From Prostheceraeus crozeri (taxonomy: Eukaryota; Platyhelminthes; Polycladida; Euryleptidae), in NCBI GenBank assembly GCA_907163375.1, contig CAJQUW010001105.1, positions 1 through 64,000 on the forward strand: 64,000 nucleotides of DNA, in the 5' to 3' direction. The position numbers and the translations under genes are program-made. This document shows positions 45,769-54,669 of this stretch, piece after piece; the first letter of the stretch is position 1, and every line of letters starts with the position of its first letter. The notes under the pieces were generated by a model. That model saw only the letters and a program-made list of their open reading frames with translations. It made no database searches and was not told where the DNA came from.

Positions 45769-46468
45769 CTTTCTTTGATGCGCGACGACGTTTAGGTTTG
45801 ATGACAGGTTCTTGACACTCTTTGACACAAGAATCAATGACTTTCTCAATGTGATCAAGACCTGTTAACTCAGGTTGATGATAAATTTGAGCAATTCGCA
45901 AATTGAGAGAAATCAAATTACCGTCAGATTGATGAGGTCCCACATAAACAGCAGGCACCTCAATATGAAAGGAATAAAAGCCTGCACCTAGCGATGACAA
46001 TTCTGTTTCAACTGACTGTTCAACTGTCACTCTTGAAGTGACTTTACAATACTTGCTTTGCAAAATATAGCGGCGAGTGCCGCGATACAAAGGTTTATAA
46101 TAAGAAGTTTTCTCTTCCGGCCACAACTGTAATAGTTCAGTAGGAATAAGAGCCTTTTGCCTCACAACGTCTTCTAAAATGTCAAGCTGCTGACGCAACC
46201 AATTATCAATAGGGATACTCAGGTTTTGACCGCAACGATTAACTTGCGTATCCACTTTTTGTAAGTATACCGCCGGCGTTTGAAGATATAGTCGAACACC
46301 GTTGTAGCGCACTTGTTGTTTGTAGGTAGGATAGCCGTGAATTACCTTTTCAATTTTCGGATTCCATAGCTCGAGATGTTGAGGATTCAGTGATGCAGCA
46401 GTTGGAGTAGGATTCATGGCCATGGCAGTCTGTAACGAAAGAATACCACTAAGGACATTCATGATCAT
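45743..46468 (-). CDS. Polinton-like element: possible ssDNA-binding protein, copy 2
   Basis: 241 codons, apparently whole. The order VRLYLQTPAVYLQKVDTQV, LSIPIDNWLRQQLDILEDVV, YRGTRRYILQSKYCKVTSRV, LGAGFYSFHIEVPAVYVGPH and NLISLNLRIAQI resembles OB-fold ssDNA-binding proteins of DNA viruses, which carry an 'i.lqTP' strand near the start and an 'F.v..vy.g....sL.l....v' end. The C-terminus is strongly basic (KPKRRRASKKDGVTKEK). It would protect displaced strands during protein-primed replication. This assignment is a hypothesis. Confidence 0.45.
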   Translation of the reverse strand: MIMNVLSGILSLQTAMAMNPTPTAASLNPQHLELWNPKIEKVIHGYPTYKQQVRYNGVRLYLQTPAVYLQKVDTQVNRCGQNLSIPIDNWLRQQLDILEDVVRQKALIPTELLQLWPEEKTSYYKPLYRGTRRYILQSKYCKVTSRVTVEQSVETELSSLGAGFYSFHIEVPAVYVGPHQSDGNLISLNLRIAQIYHQPELTGLDHIEKVIDSCVKECQEPVIKPKRRRASKKDGVTKEKS

Positions 46469-46546
46469 CAGAGAAAAGAAAATTGTTAGCTTAGCAGTGA
46501 CATATGAAGTGGCCCTTAAGAGGACCTTTTGCTGCGTTCACATGAT

Positions 46547-46737
46547 TTAAAGCTTATCACCAAAGTCTAAGTCTTCGTCATCGTCCAGTAAATTAAATGT
46601 CTTGGGCTTAGGACCCGAATTGAGTTTCAATTCCCTAAATGATTTAAAGGTAAAGCGTCTAGATGGTGGAGGTGGTGGTGGTTCAACAAAATAAGCTTGT
46701 GCAATCATCGGCCACACACTCTCCTGCGTTTCTCTTC
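46547..46737 (-). CDS. Polinton-like element: proline-rich segment with acidic tail
   Basis: An open segment without a clear start reads WPMIAQAYFVEPPPPPPSRR and ends FNLLDDDEDLDFGDKL. An acceptor-like sequence precedes it, and frames at 46,810-47,034 may be upstream parts. Acidic C-terminal tips are common in ssDNA-binding proteins, but nothing else supports that role. Confidence 0.4.
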
Positions 46738-47049
46738 TAAAATGCTGTTCTAAAAGGTCTAGGCCATACAGTCATGACACTCACTTGTAAATTTGCAAAC
46801 AGGATTGAATCAGACAAAATTGAGAGGGGAGAATGGCTTGAGCAAGTCACACACGCTTTCCAAGTCAAGAGAATAAAATGAAGAGAAAATGGGGCGACGT
46901 CTGCTTTTGTAATCTCCTGCGAATCCACATTTGACACTATGAGAGCCAATCAGACACCTCCGTTTCTCCCCTGACTTCGTTGCGGCAGGGAAAAGGAGGC
47001 ACGCGGACGACTGACTCATGAAGGCTTTTCCCAAATCTTGTAGTCAAAT

Positions 47050-47487
47050 CTAGTTTAGAACATTGAGTTGAATATGAATGTGTTTTATGCGACATAAGAG
47101 CAAGTTGGATCCATGCTCATGAAATGAATGTAGTCGAGATGCAATTTTCGCCATGTGTCGCTGATAGAAATCTTTGGGATCATGTATCGTCTCTGCAGAA
47201 TAGGATGCAAAATGAAACACTACACGTTCACCTGCATGTTCATCAGTCACTTTCTCAAATTCAATCTCTGCAACTAATCGTCCTTTCACATCTTTATTCA
47301 TCAAACTGTCCATGAGCTGTTGGAAAACGAAGTAACCTTTAGCGATAGCAAATTCTAAGTCTGCCTTTTCATGATGAAATGAGATGATGTAGTCCCTAAT
47401 CACACCACGAAAACTTTGTCGATGAAAACGTAGTGAGCAAAATTCATTCGTAAACTCTACTGCTTCTGTCATCTTTCTTCCTATCAC
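47050..47487 (-). CDS. Polinton-like element: ~150-residue paralog 3
   Basis: 145 codons, apparently whole. CSLRFHRQSFRGVIRDYIIS, DVKGRLVAEIEFEKV, FHFASYSAETIHDPKDFYQR and KIASRLHSFHEHGSNLLLCR match paralogs 1 and 2; the end (IKHIHIQLNVLN) is closest to the domain preceding the polymerase. It starts next to the right TIR, as paralog 1 does near the left one. Confidence 0.65.
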   Translation of the reverse strand: MIGRKMTEAVEFTNEFCSLRFHRQSFRGVIRDYIISFHHEKADLEFAIAKGYFVFQQLMDSLMNKDVKGRLVAEIEFEKVTDEHAGERVVFHFASYSAETIHDPKDFYQRHMAKIASRLHSFHEHGSNLLLCRIKHIHIQLNVLN

Positions 47488-47514
47488 TTCGGAGACATAG
47501 CATGAATGACATTC

Positions 47515-49016
47515 AGGTGTAAAATGTCACGCTGATTCCAAATCTGGTCTCTGTTTTCCCGTCCGAGGCTTGGTTCACCAGCTTGAGCCATTTTCGTAAA
47601 AATTCTATTTCTGTCGTTTTTTCGCCAATTTCACAAATTTTAAATGGCGTCTCACATCTAAACGAAGGCAGATATGAACAAGCCGTTTCTTTCACTGAAT
47701 TTGTCTCACTTTCAGCTTTCAATTGAGCTATTGCACGACTTTCTACGATCTCTAGAACTTAAGTTGGAAGATCGCTGCCGAGGGGGGGGGCGTCCTCAAA
47801 ATTTTTTCTCTCCGATTTCGCTGGAAACATCCTTCCTAACCCAAAATTTCACGTAGACTCCGAATCTGCCCTCCGGTTTCCCATCCGAACCCTCCTTCAT
47901 ACAGAAAAACGACTTTTCTCATCCCAAAACGACCAAAACCTGTCTTTTTCTAACTCTAGCGTTTTCCTCCCTAAACCCAGGAAAACCTGGACATAGGATG
48001 CTTTCCACTGCATTTTTCTCACTCTTAGCTTTCAAATGAGCTATTGCCCGACTTTCTGCGATCCCTAGAACCAAAGTTGGAAGTCTGAGAGGAGGGGGGG
48101 GGTCAGAACCTTTTCTCTCCGATTGAGCTGGAAACAAGTTTCTAGACCCAAAATTGGCCAAAAAGTCCGAATTTGCACTCCGCTTTCGCATCCGAGGCCT
48201 CCTTCATGTCGAAAAACGACTATTCTCATCCCAAAACCATCAAAACCTGCCTTTTCTAACTCTGGCGTTTTTCCTGCCATTTTCCTCTCTGAACCCAGGA
48301 AAATAGGGCCAAACTGAGCTTTCCACTACATTTTTCTCACTCTTAGCTTTCAAATGAGCTATTGCACGACTTTCTACGATCTCTAGAACCAAAGTTGGAA
48401 GTCTCGTCCAGAGGGGGGGGGTCAGAAGTTTTTCTCTCCGATTGAGGTGGAAAGAAGTTCCTAGACCCAAAATTGGCCAAAAAGTCCGAATTTGCCCTCC
48501 GTTTTCCCATCCGAGGCTTCCTTAATGTCGAAAAACGACTATTCTCATCCCAAAACCATCAAAACCTGCCTTTTCCAACTGACGTTTTCCTGCCATTTTC
48601 CTCTCTAAACCCAGGAAAATAGGGCCAAACTGAGCTTTCCACTGCATTTTTCTCTCTCTTAGCTTTCAAATGAACTATTGCACGACTTTCTACGATATCT
48701 AGAACCAAAGTTGGAAGATCGCTGCCGAGGGGGGGGGACGTCCTCGAACTTTTTTCTCTCCGATTCCGCGGAAACATCCTTCCTAACCCAAAATTACACG
48801 TGGATTCCGAATCTGGCCTCCGTTTTCACATCCGAGGCCTCCTTCATGACGAAAAACGACTTTTCTCATCCCAAAAACCACCAGAACCCACCTTTTCTCA
48901 CTCTATCCTTCCCACATTCCACCCCTTACCGCCTTCCTTCCTAGATTCCTACCCTTGCTGGAAAACTCCTTCCTGCCTTCCAGAGGGGGTGGGGGCTGAG
49001 TCAGCATGATGACTCA
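47515..49016. repeat. Right TIR of the Polinton-like element
   Basis: About four tandem units of ~316 bp: AAGTTGGAAG recurs at 47,761, 48,074, 48,392 and 48,709. Each has a G-rich homopolymer tract after it. One unit more than the left TIR accounts for most of the length difference. Frames through it are not genes. Confidence 0.85.
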
Positions 49017-49131
49017 GCAGCGATGACGGGCTTACTACTTCAATGTTTTGTATTAATTGATAATGGTCCAGCTCAAACGTGCCTAACAAGTCATCTGATG
49101 GAGGGCATGTATTCGTGCTGAATCCAAACTT

Positions 49132-50613
49132 TTGTTTCTGCCACTTCCAAAAAGAAGCATCCCTTCCAAAAACGATTGCACCTTCATGAAATTCGACATT
49201 TGTGACTTTTATCCCTCAATTAATGAAAGCCTTCTCATGAAAAGTAATGAATATGCGAAGACCTTAGTTGACATTCCTGAAAGTGATATCAATATTATCC
49301 TGCATGCCCGAAAAGCTCTTCATTTCAACAATAGTTCTACATGGATGAAAAAGGAAGAAAATGGCTTGTTCGACGTTACCATCGGGAGCTATGATGGAGC
49401 TGAAGTATGCGAAATCGTAGGTCTATATATTCTTTCATGTCTCAAAGATGAATTCGGAAGCAACAATATTGATCTTTACAGAGACGACGGCCTATGTATC
49501 TCAAGAAGTCAGTCCGGATCTCAATGTGACCGAAGCAGAAAAAAAATTATTCAAATATTCAAACGTATGGGATTGAAAATCACCGTCGAATGCAGCATCA
49601 AGTCAACACACTTCTTAGATTTACATTTAGATCTACAATCAGGAATCTACAGACCGCAGAATAAACCAAATAGCGAACTCCTGTACATACATAATGAATC
49701 AAATCATCCGAAAACTATTTTACAACAAGTACCAAAAATGACCGAACGAAGAATTTCAAGGTTATCATACAATGAAAGTGAATTCAAAAATGTCGCACCT
49801 CATTATCAAGAAGCATTAGCAAAGAGTAGACACTTTCATGAAATGAAATTCAACCAAAACGAATCGACTCGACGAAATAGAAAAAGGAATATCATATGGT
49901 TCAACCCACCCTACAGTTTAAACGTAAAAACAAATGTTGAACGAATTTTTTTCTCACTGATCAATAAACACTTCCCATCAAATCACCCGTACCACATATT
50001 GTTCAACAGAAACAACTTGAAACTCAGCTACAGCTGTATGAACAACATGAAAGCAGTTATCAAAGGACACAACTCAAAACTTTTGAAAGAAAATAATGAA
50101 ACACGTCAACAGAAAAATATTGAATATGGTCAAAAACAAGGAGGAAACAATGAAGAACAATGTGAGCACAATAATTGCAACTGCAGAGTAGAAAAGGACT
50201 GTCCGCTTAATGGCCAATGTCTTCAAAAGTGTGTTGTTTATAAGGTCACAGTCAAGTCATCAAACACAAATGAAAATGCAAAAATCTACATCGGAATGTG
50301 TGAAGGAGATTTTAAGACCAGGTATCGTAACCACAAGAAATCTTTTACGAACCTCAGATACTCGTATAAGAATGAAACATCCCTATCCAAGCACATCTGG
50401 AAATTACATGACGCAGAAATAAATTATAACATCCATTGGGATATCATTGCAAGCCCATCTCCTTATTCGTGTGGAAAACGCTATTGTGATCTATGTCTGA
50501 CTGAGAAGTATTACATAGCTACAGCTCAAGATAACATTTTGATAAACAAGAAAAGTGAAATCATATCACAGTGCAGACATAAGAAGAAATATATTTTATC
50601 ATCCATCAAATAG
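49132..50613 (+). CDS. PLE3 reverse transcriptase with GIY-YIG-like C-terminus
   Basis: 493 open codons without a proper ATG at the beginning, so 5'-truncated. Motif A is FMKFDICDFYPSI (residues 18-30) and the catalytic strand IDLYRDDGLCIS has an intact YRDD (116-119). THFLDLHLDL follows as the FLD block. A Cys cluster (CEHNNCNCRVEKDC, near 345) precedes CVVYKVTVKSS...AKIYIGMCEGDFKTRYRNH, a GIY-YIG-type pair, then CGKRYCDLCLTEKYYIA. It differs from PLE1 and PLE2 by YRDD in place of YxDDCF/W and by the Cys-rich endonuclease, so it belongs to another Penelope-like branch. Confidence 0.85.
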   Translation: MFLPLPKRSIPSKNDCTFMKFDICDFYPSINESLLMKSNEYAKTLVDIPESDINIILHARKALHFNNSSTWMKKEENGLFDVTIGSYDGAEVCEIVGLYILSCLKDEFGSNNIDLYRDDGLCISRSQSGSQCDRSRKKIIQIFKRMGLKITVECSIKSTHFLDLHLDLQSGIYRPQNKPNSELLYIHNESNHPKTILQQVPKMTERRISRLSYNESEFKNVAPHYQEALAKSRHFHEMKFNQNESTRRNRKRNIIWFNPPYSLNVKTNVERIFFSLINKHFPSNHPYHILFNRNNLKLSYSCMNNMKAVIKGHNSKLLKENNETRQQKNIEYGQKQGGNNEEQCEHNNCNCRVEKDCPLNGQCLQKCVVYKVTVKSSNTNENAKIYIGMCEGDFKTRYRNHKKSFTNLRYSYKNETSLSKHIWKLHDAEINYNIHWDIIASPSPYSCGKRYCDLCLTEKYYIATAQDNILINKKSEIISQCRHKKKYILSSIK

Positions 50614-50681
50614 CATTTTCTATATCTTCGAATTTGAATTTTGTAGCTCATATCTTTGACTTGTAATTCCTTCTCATTTAC

Positions 50682-50735
50682 TTGTGTCTGAAGATCGGTT
50701 GTTTTTGCAATCCGTGAAACTTAAAGTTACATGAA
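50682..50735 (+). ncRNA. Hammerhead ribozyme motif (PLE3 3' region)
   Basis: TGTGT, CTGAAGA, stem II CGG...CCG, GAAA, ACTTAAAGT (nearly loop-less, palindrome-like stem III), T, ACATG. Stem I pairs TGTGT with ACATG. The core is canonical CUGANGA/GAAA and the orientation is the sense of PLE3. Confidence 0.65.
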
Positions 50736-50760
50736 TAAATGTTGATCCAATAATATCATA

Positions 50761-51010
50761 CAACATGCTTCATATTGTTTTAAAGGCCTCCTCAGGTGTA
50801 AGAAAAGGGCGGGGATGGAATCACTTAAATACATCAACACCGTTCAGTAAAATGATTAAGTCACAAGAATAGCAGTAATAAAATTAATACTTTTAAAACA
50901 CGTGCATCAATTCAATAGATAGCAACTGGTAAAATATCCAAAATCAAGTCATCTGTATAAAGTGCAAAGTCAATAAACGAGACGCAAGACAACAGATTAC
51001 AAATCGAGAA
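50761..51010. other. Spacer between PLE3 and PLE4
   Basis: 250 bp, AT-rich, no frame. It may be 5' untranslated sequence of PLE4; nothing specific is visible. Confidence 0.4.
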
Positions 51011-51107
51011 GCATGGTAGATAGTGGTGTCAACAGTATCAGACTTGCTACTAGTCTGACATTGTCTCGTAGCAAGTCTGATAATGTTGACACCACTATCA
51101 ACCATGC
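51011..51107. repeat. 40-bp near-perfect inverted repeat at the PLE4 start
   Basis: Arms 51,011-51,050 and 51,068-51,107 differ at two positions and enclose a 17-base loop. The right arm is the beginning of the PLE4 coding sequence (SKSDNVDTTINHAS), so the left arm is a short inverted copy of it. Confidence 0.9.
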
Positions 51108-51565
51108 TAGTGTCATCAATTTGTCTGATGAGCAGTTTTATAAAGATGAGTTGGAGTTTCTGAGTCTAGGGTTTTTCATGTCCTGGCCTTGGCAGAGAAT
51201 TGCCATTGTGGAGGAAAAAGCTCATGCAGAGTCATTTTTCAAGTGTTTCCAGTCATCTTGATTCCAGTGATCAAGAAAATTTGAAGTACATATTACGCTC
51301 TGCTTTCAAATCTTATTTTGCCAACAGCAGAGTCTCCAAAATGTGGAGCTCTAAATTAAAAGCTTTGAAGCAACTTTCTAAACGCAGGAACCTGTACATC
51401 TGCAAATTTGATAAAGGCAACGGTGTCGTAATTGAAAATCGCGATAACTATGTGAGAAAGATGAGTGACTTACTGTAAAATAGTAGAAAGTTTTCCATAT
51501 ATAGGCCATCGAAAAGAGCAAAGAAGGATCCTTTCATTATTGAGAAAGATCGTTTTATTCGTAAA
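51108..51565 (+). pseudogene. PLE4: N-terminal part of a Penelope-like protein
   Basis: Reads VINLSDEQFYKDELEFLSLG, then in another frame KALKQLSKRRNLYICKFDKG with NGVVIENRDNYVRKM. The NLSD...E...L..G start and the DKGNGVVI block are typical of the region before the RT in Penelope-like elements. Two breaks are visible. It ends where the minisatellite begins, so everything from the RT onward is missing. Confidence 0.7.
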
Positions 51566-51900
51566 CTCACCGGCGCCGCTTCACTTTTTTTCTGGCTTCT
51601 GCTGGCACCCCTTCGATTTCATCGACACCTAGACTTCTCCTGGCGCCCCCTTCGCTTTCACCTGCGTCTCCTTTGCCTTCTACTGGTGCTCCCTTGGCTT
51701 TCAACGGCCCACATCGGTTTCTACTTTCGCTCCCTTCTCTTTCACCGGTGACCCCTTTGTCTCCTATAGAGGCTCCCTTATCTTTCACCTACGATTCACC
51801 AACGATCCACATTCACCCCTTGACTTCCACTGGCGCTCCCTTCGCTTTCATCGGCGTCCCTTGGCTTCTACTGGCGCCCTTTTTGCCTTCTATTGATGCT
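51566..51900. repeat. 21-bp-period minisatellite, block 0
   Basis: Degenerate units of about 21 bp of the type (G)GCGCTCCCTTCGCTTTC plus ACC. Because 21 is 7 codons, both strands stay open for long stretches; the minus strand reads like KGAPVEGKGDAGESEGGA, a heptapeptide repeat. It replaces the rest of PLE4 at its left edge and ends with TTGATGCT, the left target duplication of the first hAT unit. Confidence 0.9.
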
Positions 51901-54307
51901 CAGGGCTCCCACTCCTGCGCAAATGCGCAAATTTTTAGGAAATTCCAATTTTCTGCGCAAATTTGACAATTTTGTTGTAAAAATGTTAAATTAATAATTA
52001 ATATCGACATGGTATCCATGAAGTTGCTACCATTGAAAATAAATTTTCCTTTTCATGCTAATTATATGGATGTGAATGGGACGAATTCATTGAATCCGAC
52101 AGCATCGTATCGTGGATCCAATTTTGTGAATGTAAAGAATTTGAACTCCTGTTTCAGAAATCTAGCCCGATGATTCATGTCCTGCATGACAAAATCAATG
52201 AACTGATCAAAAGTATTCTGGTAAAATTTGTCTCTCCCATCGCTCTGGAGAATACCGATGTCCACAAAGTTAATATCGGAAAGGAAAATCAATTACCGGA
52301 TGGGAGACTGGATTTAGGCCGAAATTGTGCAGAATTATTGTCTGAGTTTGAAGTCGCAACATGCACGCGAAACGCATTCCTGAATGACGTAAGGGAATTT
52401 TACTCCACCTTGGTGAAGAAATTAATAAAATATTTTTCACTTGAATAAAACGCAGAGATGTTGAACGAATTTGCCTTCGTTGATCCAAAAAAATGAAACG
52501 ATCGAAAGATTTGAGCAAAAAGTTCTAAACGTCGCCAATCGATTTCCTACCATCGTTGAACCAAATGAAAAAGATAGTCTGATAACGGAAAGTCGACGGT
52601 TTCATTTAGATTACGTCGTGACAGACAAGTTATTCAAAGATGACAGCGATATTTGCTAATTTTGGCAGAATGTACGTGCGACTGAGAGCTATGAAAATCT
52701 GTCAAAGTTGGCAAAGTTGGCATTGGCTACTTTGTCTCTTCCCCATGGAAATGCTGACAGTGAACGGATTTTGAAGTATGTGTCGCACAATTTGAATGAA
52801 CGCAGTGCTATGAAGTCACTTACTTTGAATGGTCTTTTGGTGACGAAATGTGGACTCATGTCGGACGGATGGACTAGTTCAACTTTTCCCTTCTCTGACT
52901 CGTTGGCGGAGCTATGTCTATCAGCACGATCAAGATATCAAGAGAGGCTGAAACGACAGAAAGAGGAAGAAGAATTGAAGGAAATGGAAGATAAAAGCGA
53001 GCTGATGCTGGAAGAAAGACTGCTGACAAAGCTGCGCTGGAGGCACATTATAGCTGCAAGAAAAATTATGGACAAAGTATTCCAAAAGCAACCACAGGTT
53101 GACACTGATTATTCACAGCCTTCGAAATATCATAAGAAATAGAAGTGTGCAGTTCTTGCTTCTTTCATCATACTTCATATCATTGTTTCACGATTTTTAT
53201 ATTTTGTCTATACTTTTCTATGACACCGATTTGGTTGTTTTACAGGTTCTTTTCTTATACTATTACATAATATTCGTTTTTAAAGAATTTCTTTACGGTT
53301 CAAAACATAAAATAGACTGATCATTCCGAATAAATCAAGATGCCTATTGAATCTTAGTAATCATGCAAAACAAGCGTCACAATTATGCTATGTTTACTTA
53401 AGTTTGAAATATAAGCTTACAATATAAGCTTCTAACCATCAACTGTCTCGAACGTTTTTATTTCCAAAGTCATATTATTTCCAAAACAAATTCATTTTAA
53501 TTTCATCCTCGATATCATCATTAATAGAGAACATTTCTGTCATTATCGACAAAAACTTATTAATTGTATGACAAATATTATATCGACATCTATTATGTTA
53601 GACGGTAACTAAATATAATTCTACGATAGGAAACTTGGCCCGTGAAACGCCTTTAAAAAACTGCATAATTGCGACTACACTTCCGACTATATATACCTTC
53701 TTTTAGTATGCTGCCACTCTTTGTATATGCACATTCATTTTAGAATTGTTTTATGTTTACAATGCCAAAAATTCTGTTTCATATATTTCGCTGTTTCGTA
53801 AGATTTTTACGTTTAGATCTGCCCATATTGTATCGAGATTTCAAATAAATAATTGTTTGAATACCTTAATATAAATATATCATAAACATGACTTTTCCTT
53901 TATTTTTAAAAATCTATTACTGGATACATCACTTGTAGCTAGTAAGTATCAATAAATTTCATACTTGACTAGGCCCTACAATTAATTACATACATTATTA
54001 CAAGTAGGGCCTTATGCCTAAATTACATATGTCCTACTTAATTCTTAGATAACTATCACATGATATAATGAAATATTGATTGACAATCATTTAGCAGTTC
54101 ATTAGCTCAAACAATTAGCTGAACTACATTGATAGTTTAGAAATGCAATAAGATAATAACTTGAAGCAATTAAATAAATCACAAACACAAAGACGGCGAC
54201 ACAGGGGGTCTAGGCACAAGAATTTCGAATTTTATCCCTGAAATCAAAAGCTGCACAAATTTTAGCAGCATGCGCAAATTTTCGCAAATTATGGAGTGGG
54301 AGCCCTG
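51901..54307 (+). mobile_element. hAT derivative, unit 1
   Basis: Left end CAGGGCTCCCACTCC; right end its near complement, GGAGTGGGAGCCCTG. Inner parts of both ends also match (GCGCAAAT/ATTTGCG motifs). Flanks TTGATGCT (51,893-51,900) and TTGGTGCT (54,308-54,315) are an 8-bp hAT duplication with one mismatch, and both lie in minisatellite sequence. Only the C-terminal part of a transposase remains, so it is non-autonomous. About 1.1 kb of non-coding sequence (53,143-54,240) follows the coding remnant; no gene is seen in it. Confidence 0.93.
52078..53142 (+). pseudogene. hAT transposase C-terminal remnant, unit 1
   Basis: The readable parts give MIHVLHDKINELIKSILVKF, LDYVVTDKLFKDDSDIC and LALATLSLPHGNADSERILK with YVSHNLNERSAMKSLTLN, the hAT dimerisation region. 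A charged coiled-coil-like tail follows (RLKRQKEEEELKEMEDK). Stops after YFSLE and after DIC are present in every unit seen, so the copy was already dead when it was amplified. The zinc finger and the first two catalytic Asp blocks are missing. Confidence 0.85.
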
Positions 54308-54669
54308 TTGGTGCTCCCTTAGCTTTCAACGGCCCACATCGGCTTCTACTTTCGCTTCCCTCTCTTTCATCGGCGCCCTTGGCTTCTACTGGCGTCCCTT
54401 CACTTTCACCAGCGCCCCCTTCGCTTTCACCTGCGTCTCCTTTGCCTTCTACTGGTGCTCCCTTGGCTTTCAACGGCCCACATCGGTTTCTACTTTCGCT
54501 CCCTTCTCTTTCACCGGTGACCCCTTTGTCTCCTATAGAGTCTCCCTTATCTTTCACCTACGATTCACCAACGATCCACATTCACCCCTTGACTTCCACT
54601 GGCGCTCCCTTCGCTTTCATCGGCGTCCCTTGGCTTCTACTGGCGCCCTTTTTGCCTTCTATTGATGCT
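54308..54669. repeat. 21-bp-period minisatellite, block 1
   Basis: 362 bp between hAT units 1 and 2. It starts and ends at hAT termini and holds the same run of variant repeats as block 0, plus extra units at its start (GCCCACATCGGCTTCTAC type). Confidence 0.9.

Larger units (their letters stand above)
32902..49016 (+). mobile_element. Polinton-like element, broken
   Basis: A 16.1-kb unit bounded by long inverted repeats that both begin TGAGTCATCATGCTGACTCA. It encodes a protein-primed family B DNA polymerase, the hallmark of Polintons/Mavericks, and about eight smaller proteins. Genes lie in two convergent groups: zinc finger and polymerase on plus (to 41,511), the rest on minus (42,605-47,487), plus one minus gene at 35,704. 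Imperfect 6-bp flanks (CAACGA left, CAGCGA right, one base offset) would fit the usual 6-bp target duplication. No integrase, capsid, ATPase or protease was recognised. The polymerase region has at least half a dozen breaks and one other gene two or three; several smaller frames look whole. It is a fossil of moderate age. Confidence 0.85.
49024..50760 (+). mobile_element. Penelope-like element PLE3, 5'-truncated
   Basis: Starts next to the right end of the Polinton-like element. The first ~130 bp (MTGLLLQCF-like start) replace the ~500 bp expected before motif A, so the 5' part carries a deletion. A long RT/endonuclease frame and a hammerhead motif in the 3' region follow. The minus-strand piece at 32,351-32,895 is its head-to-head partner. 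Confidence 0.7.
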
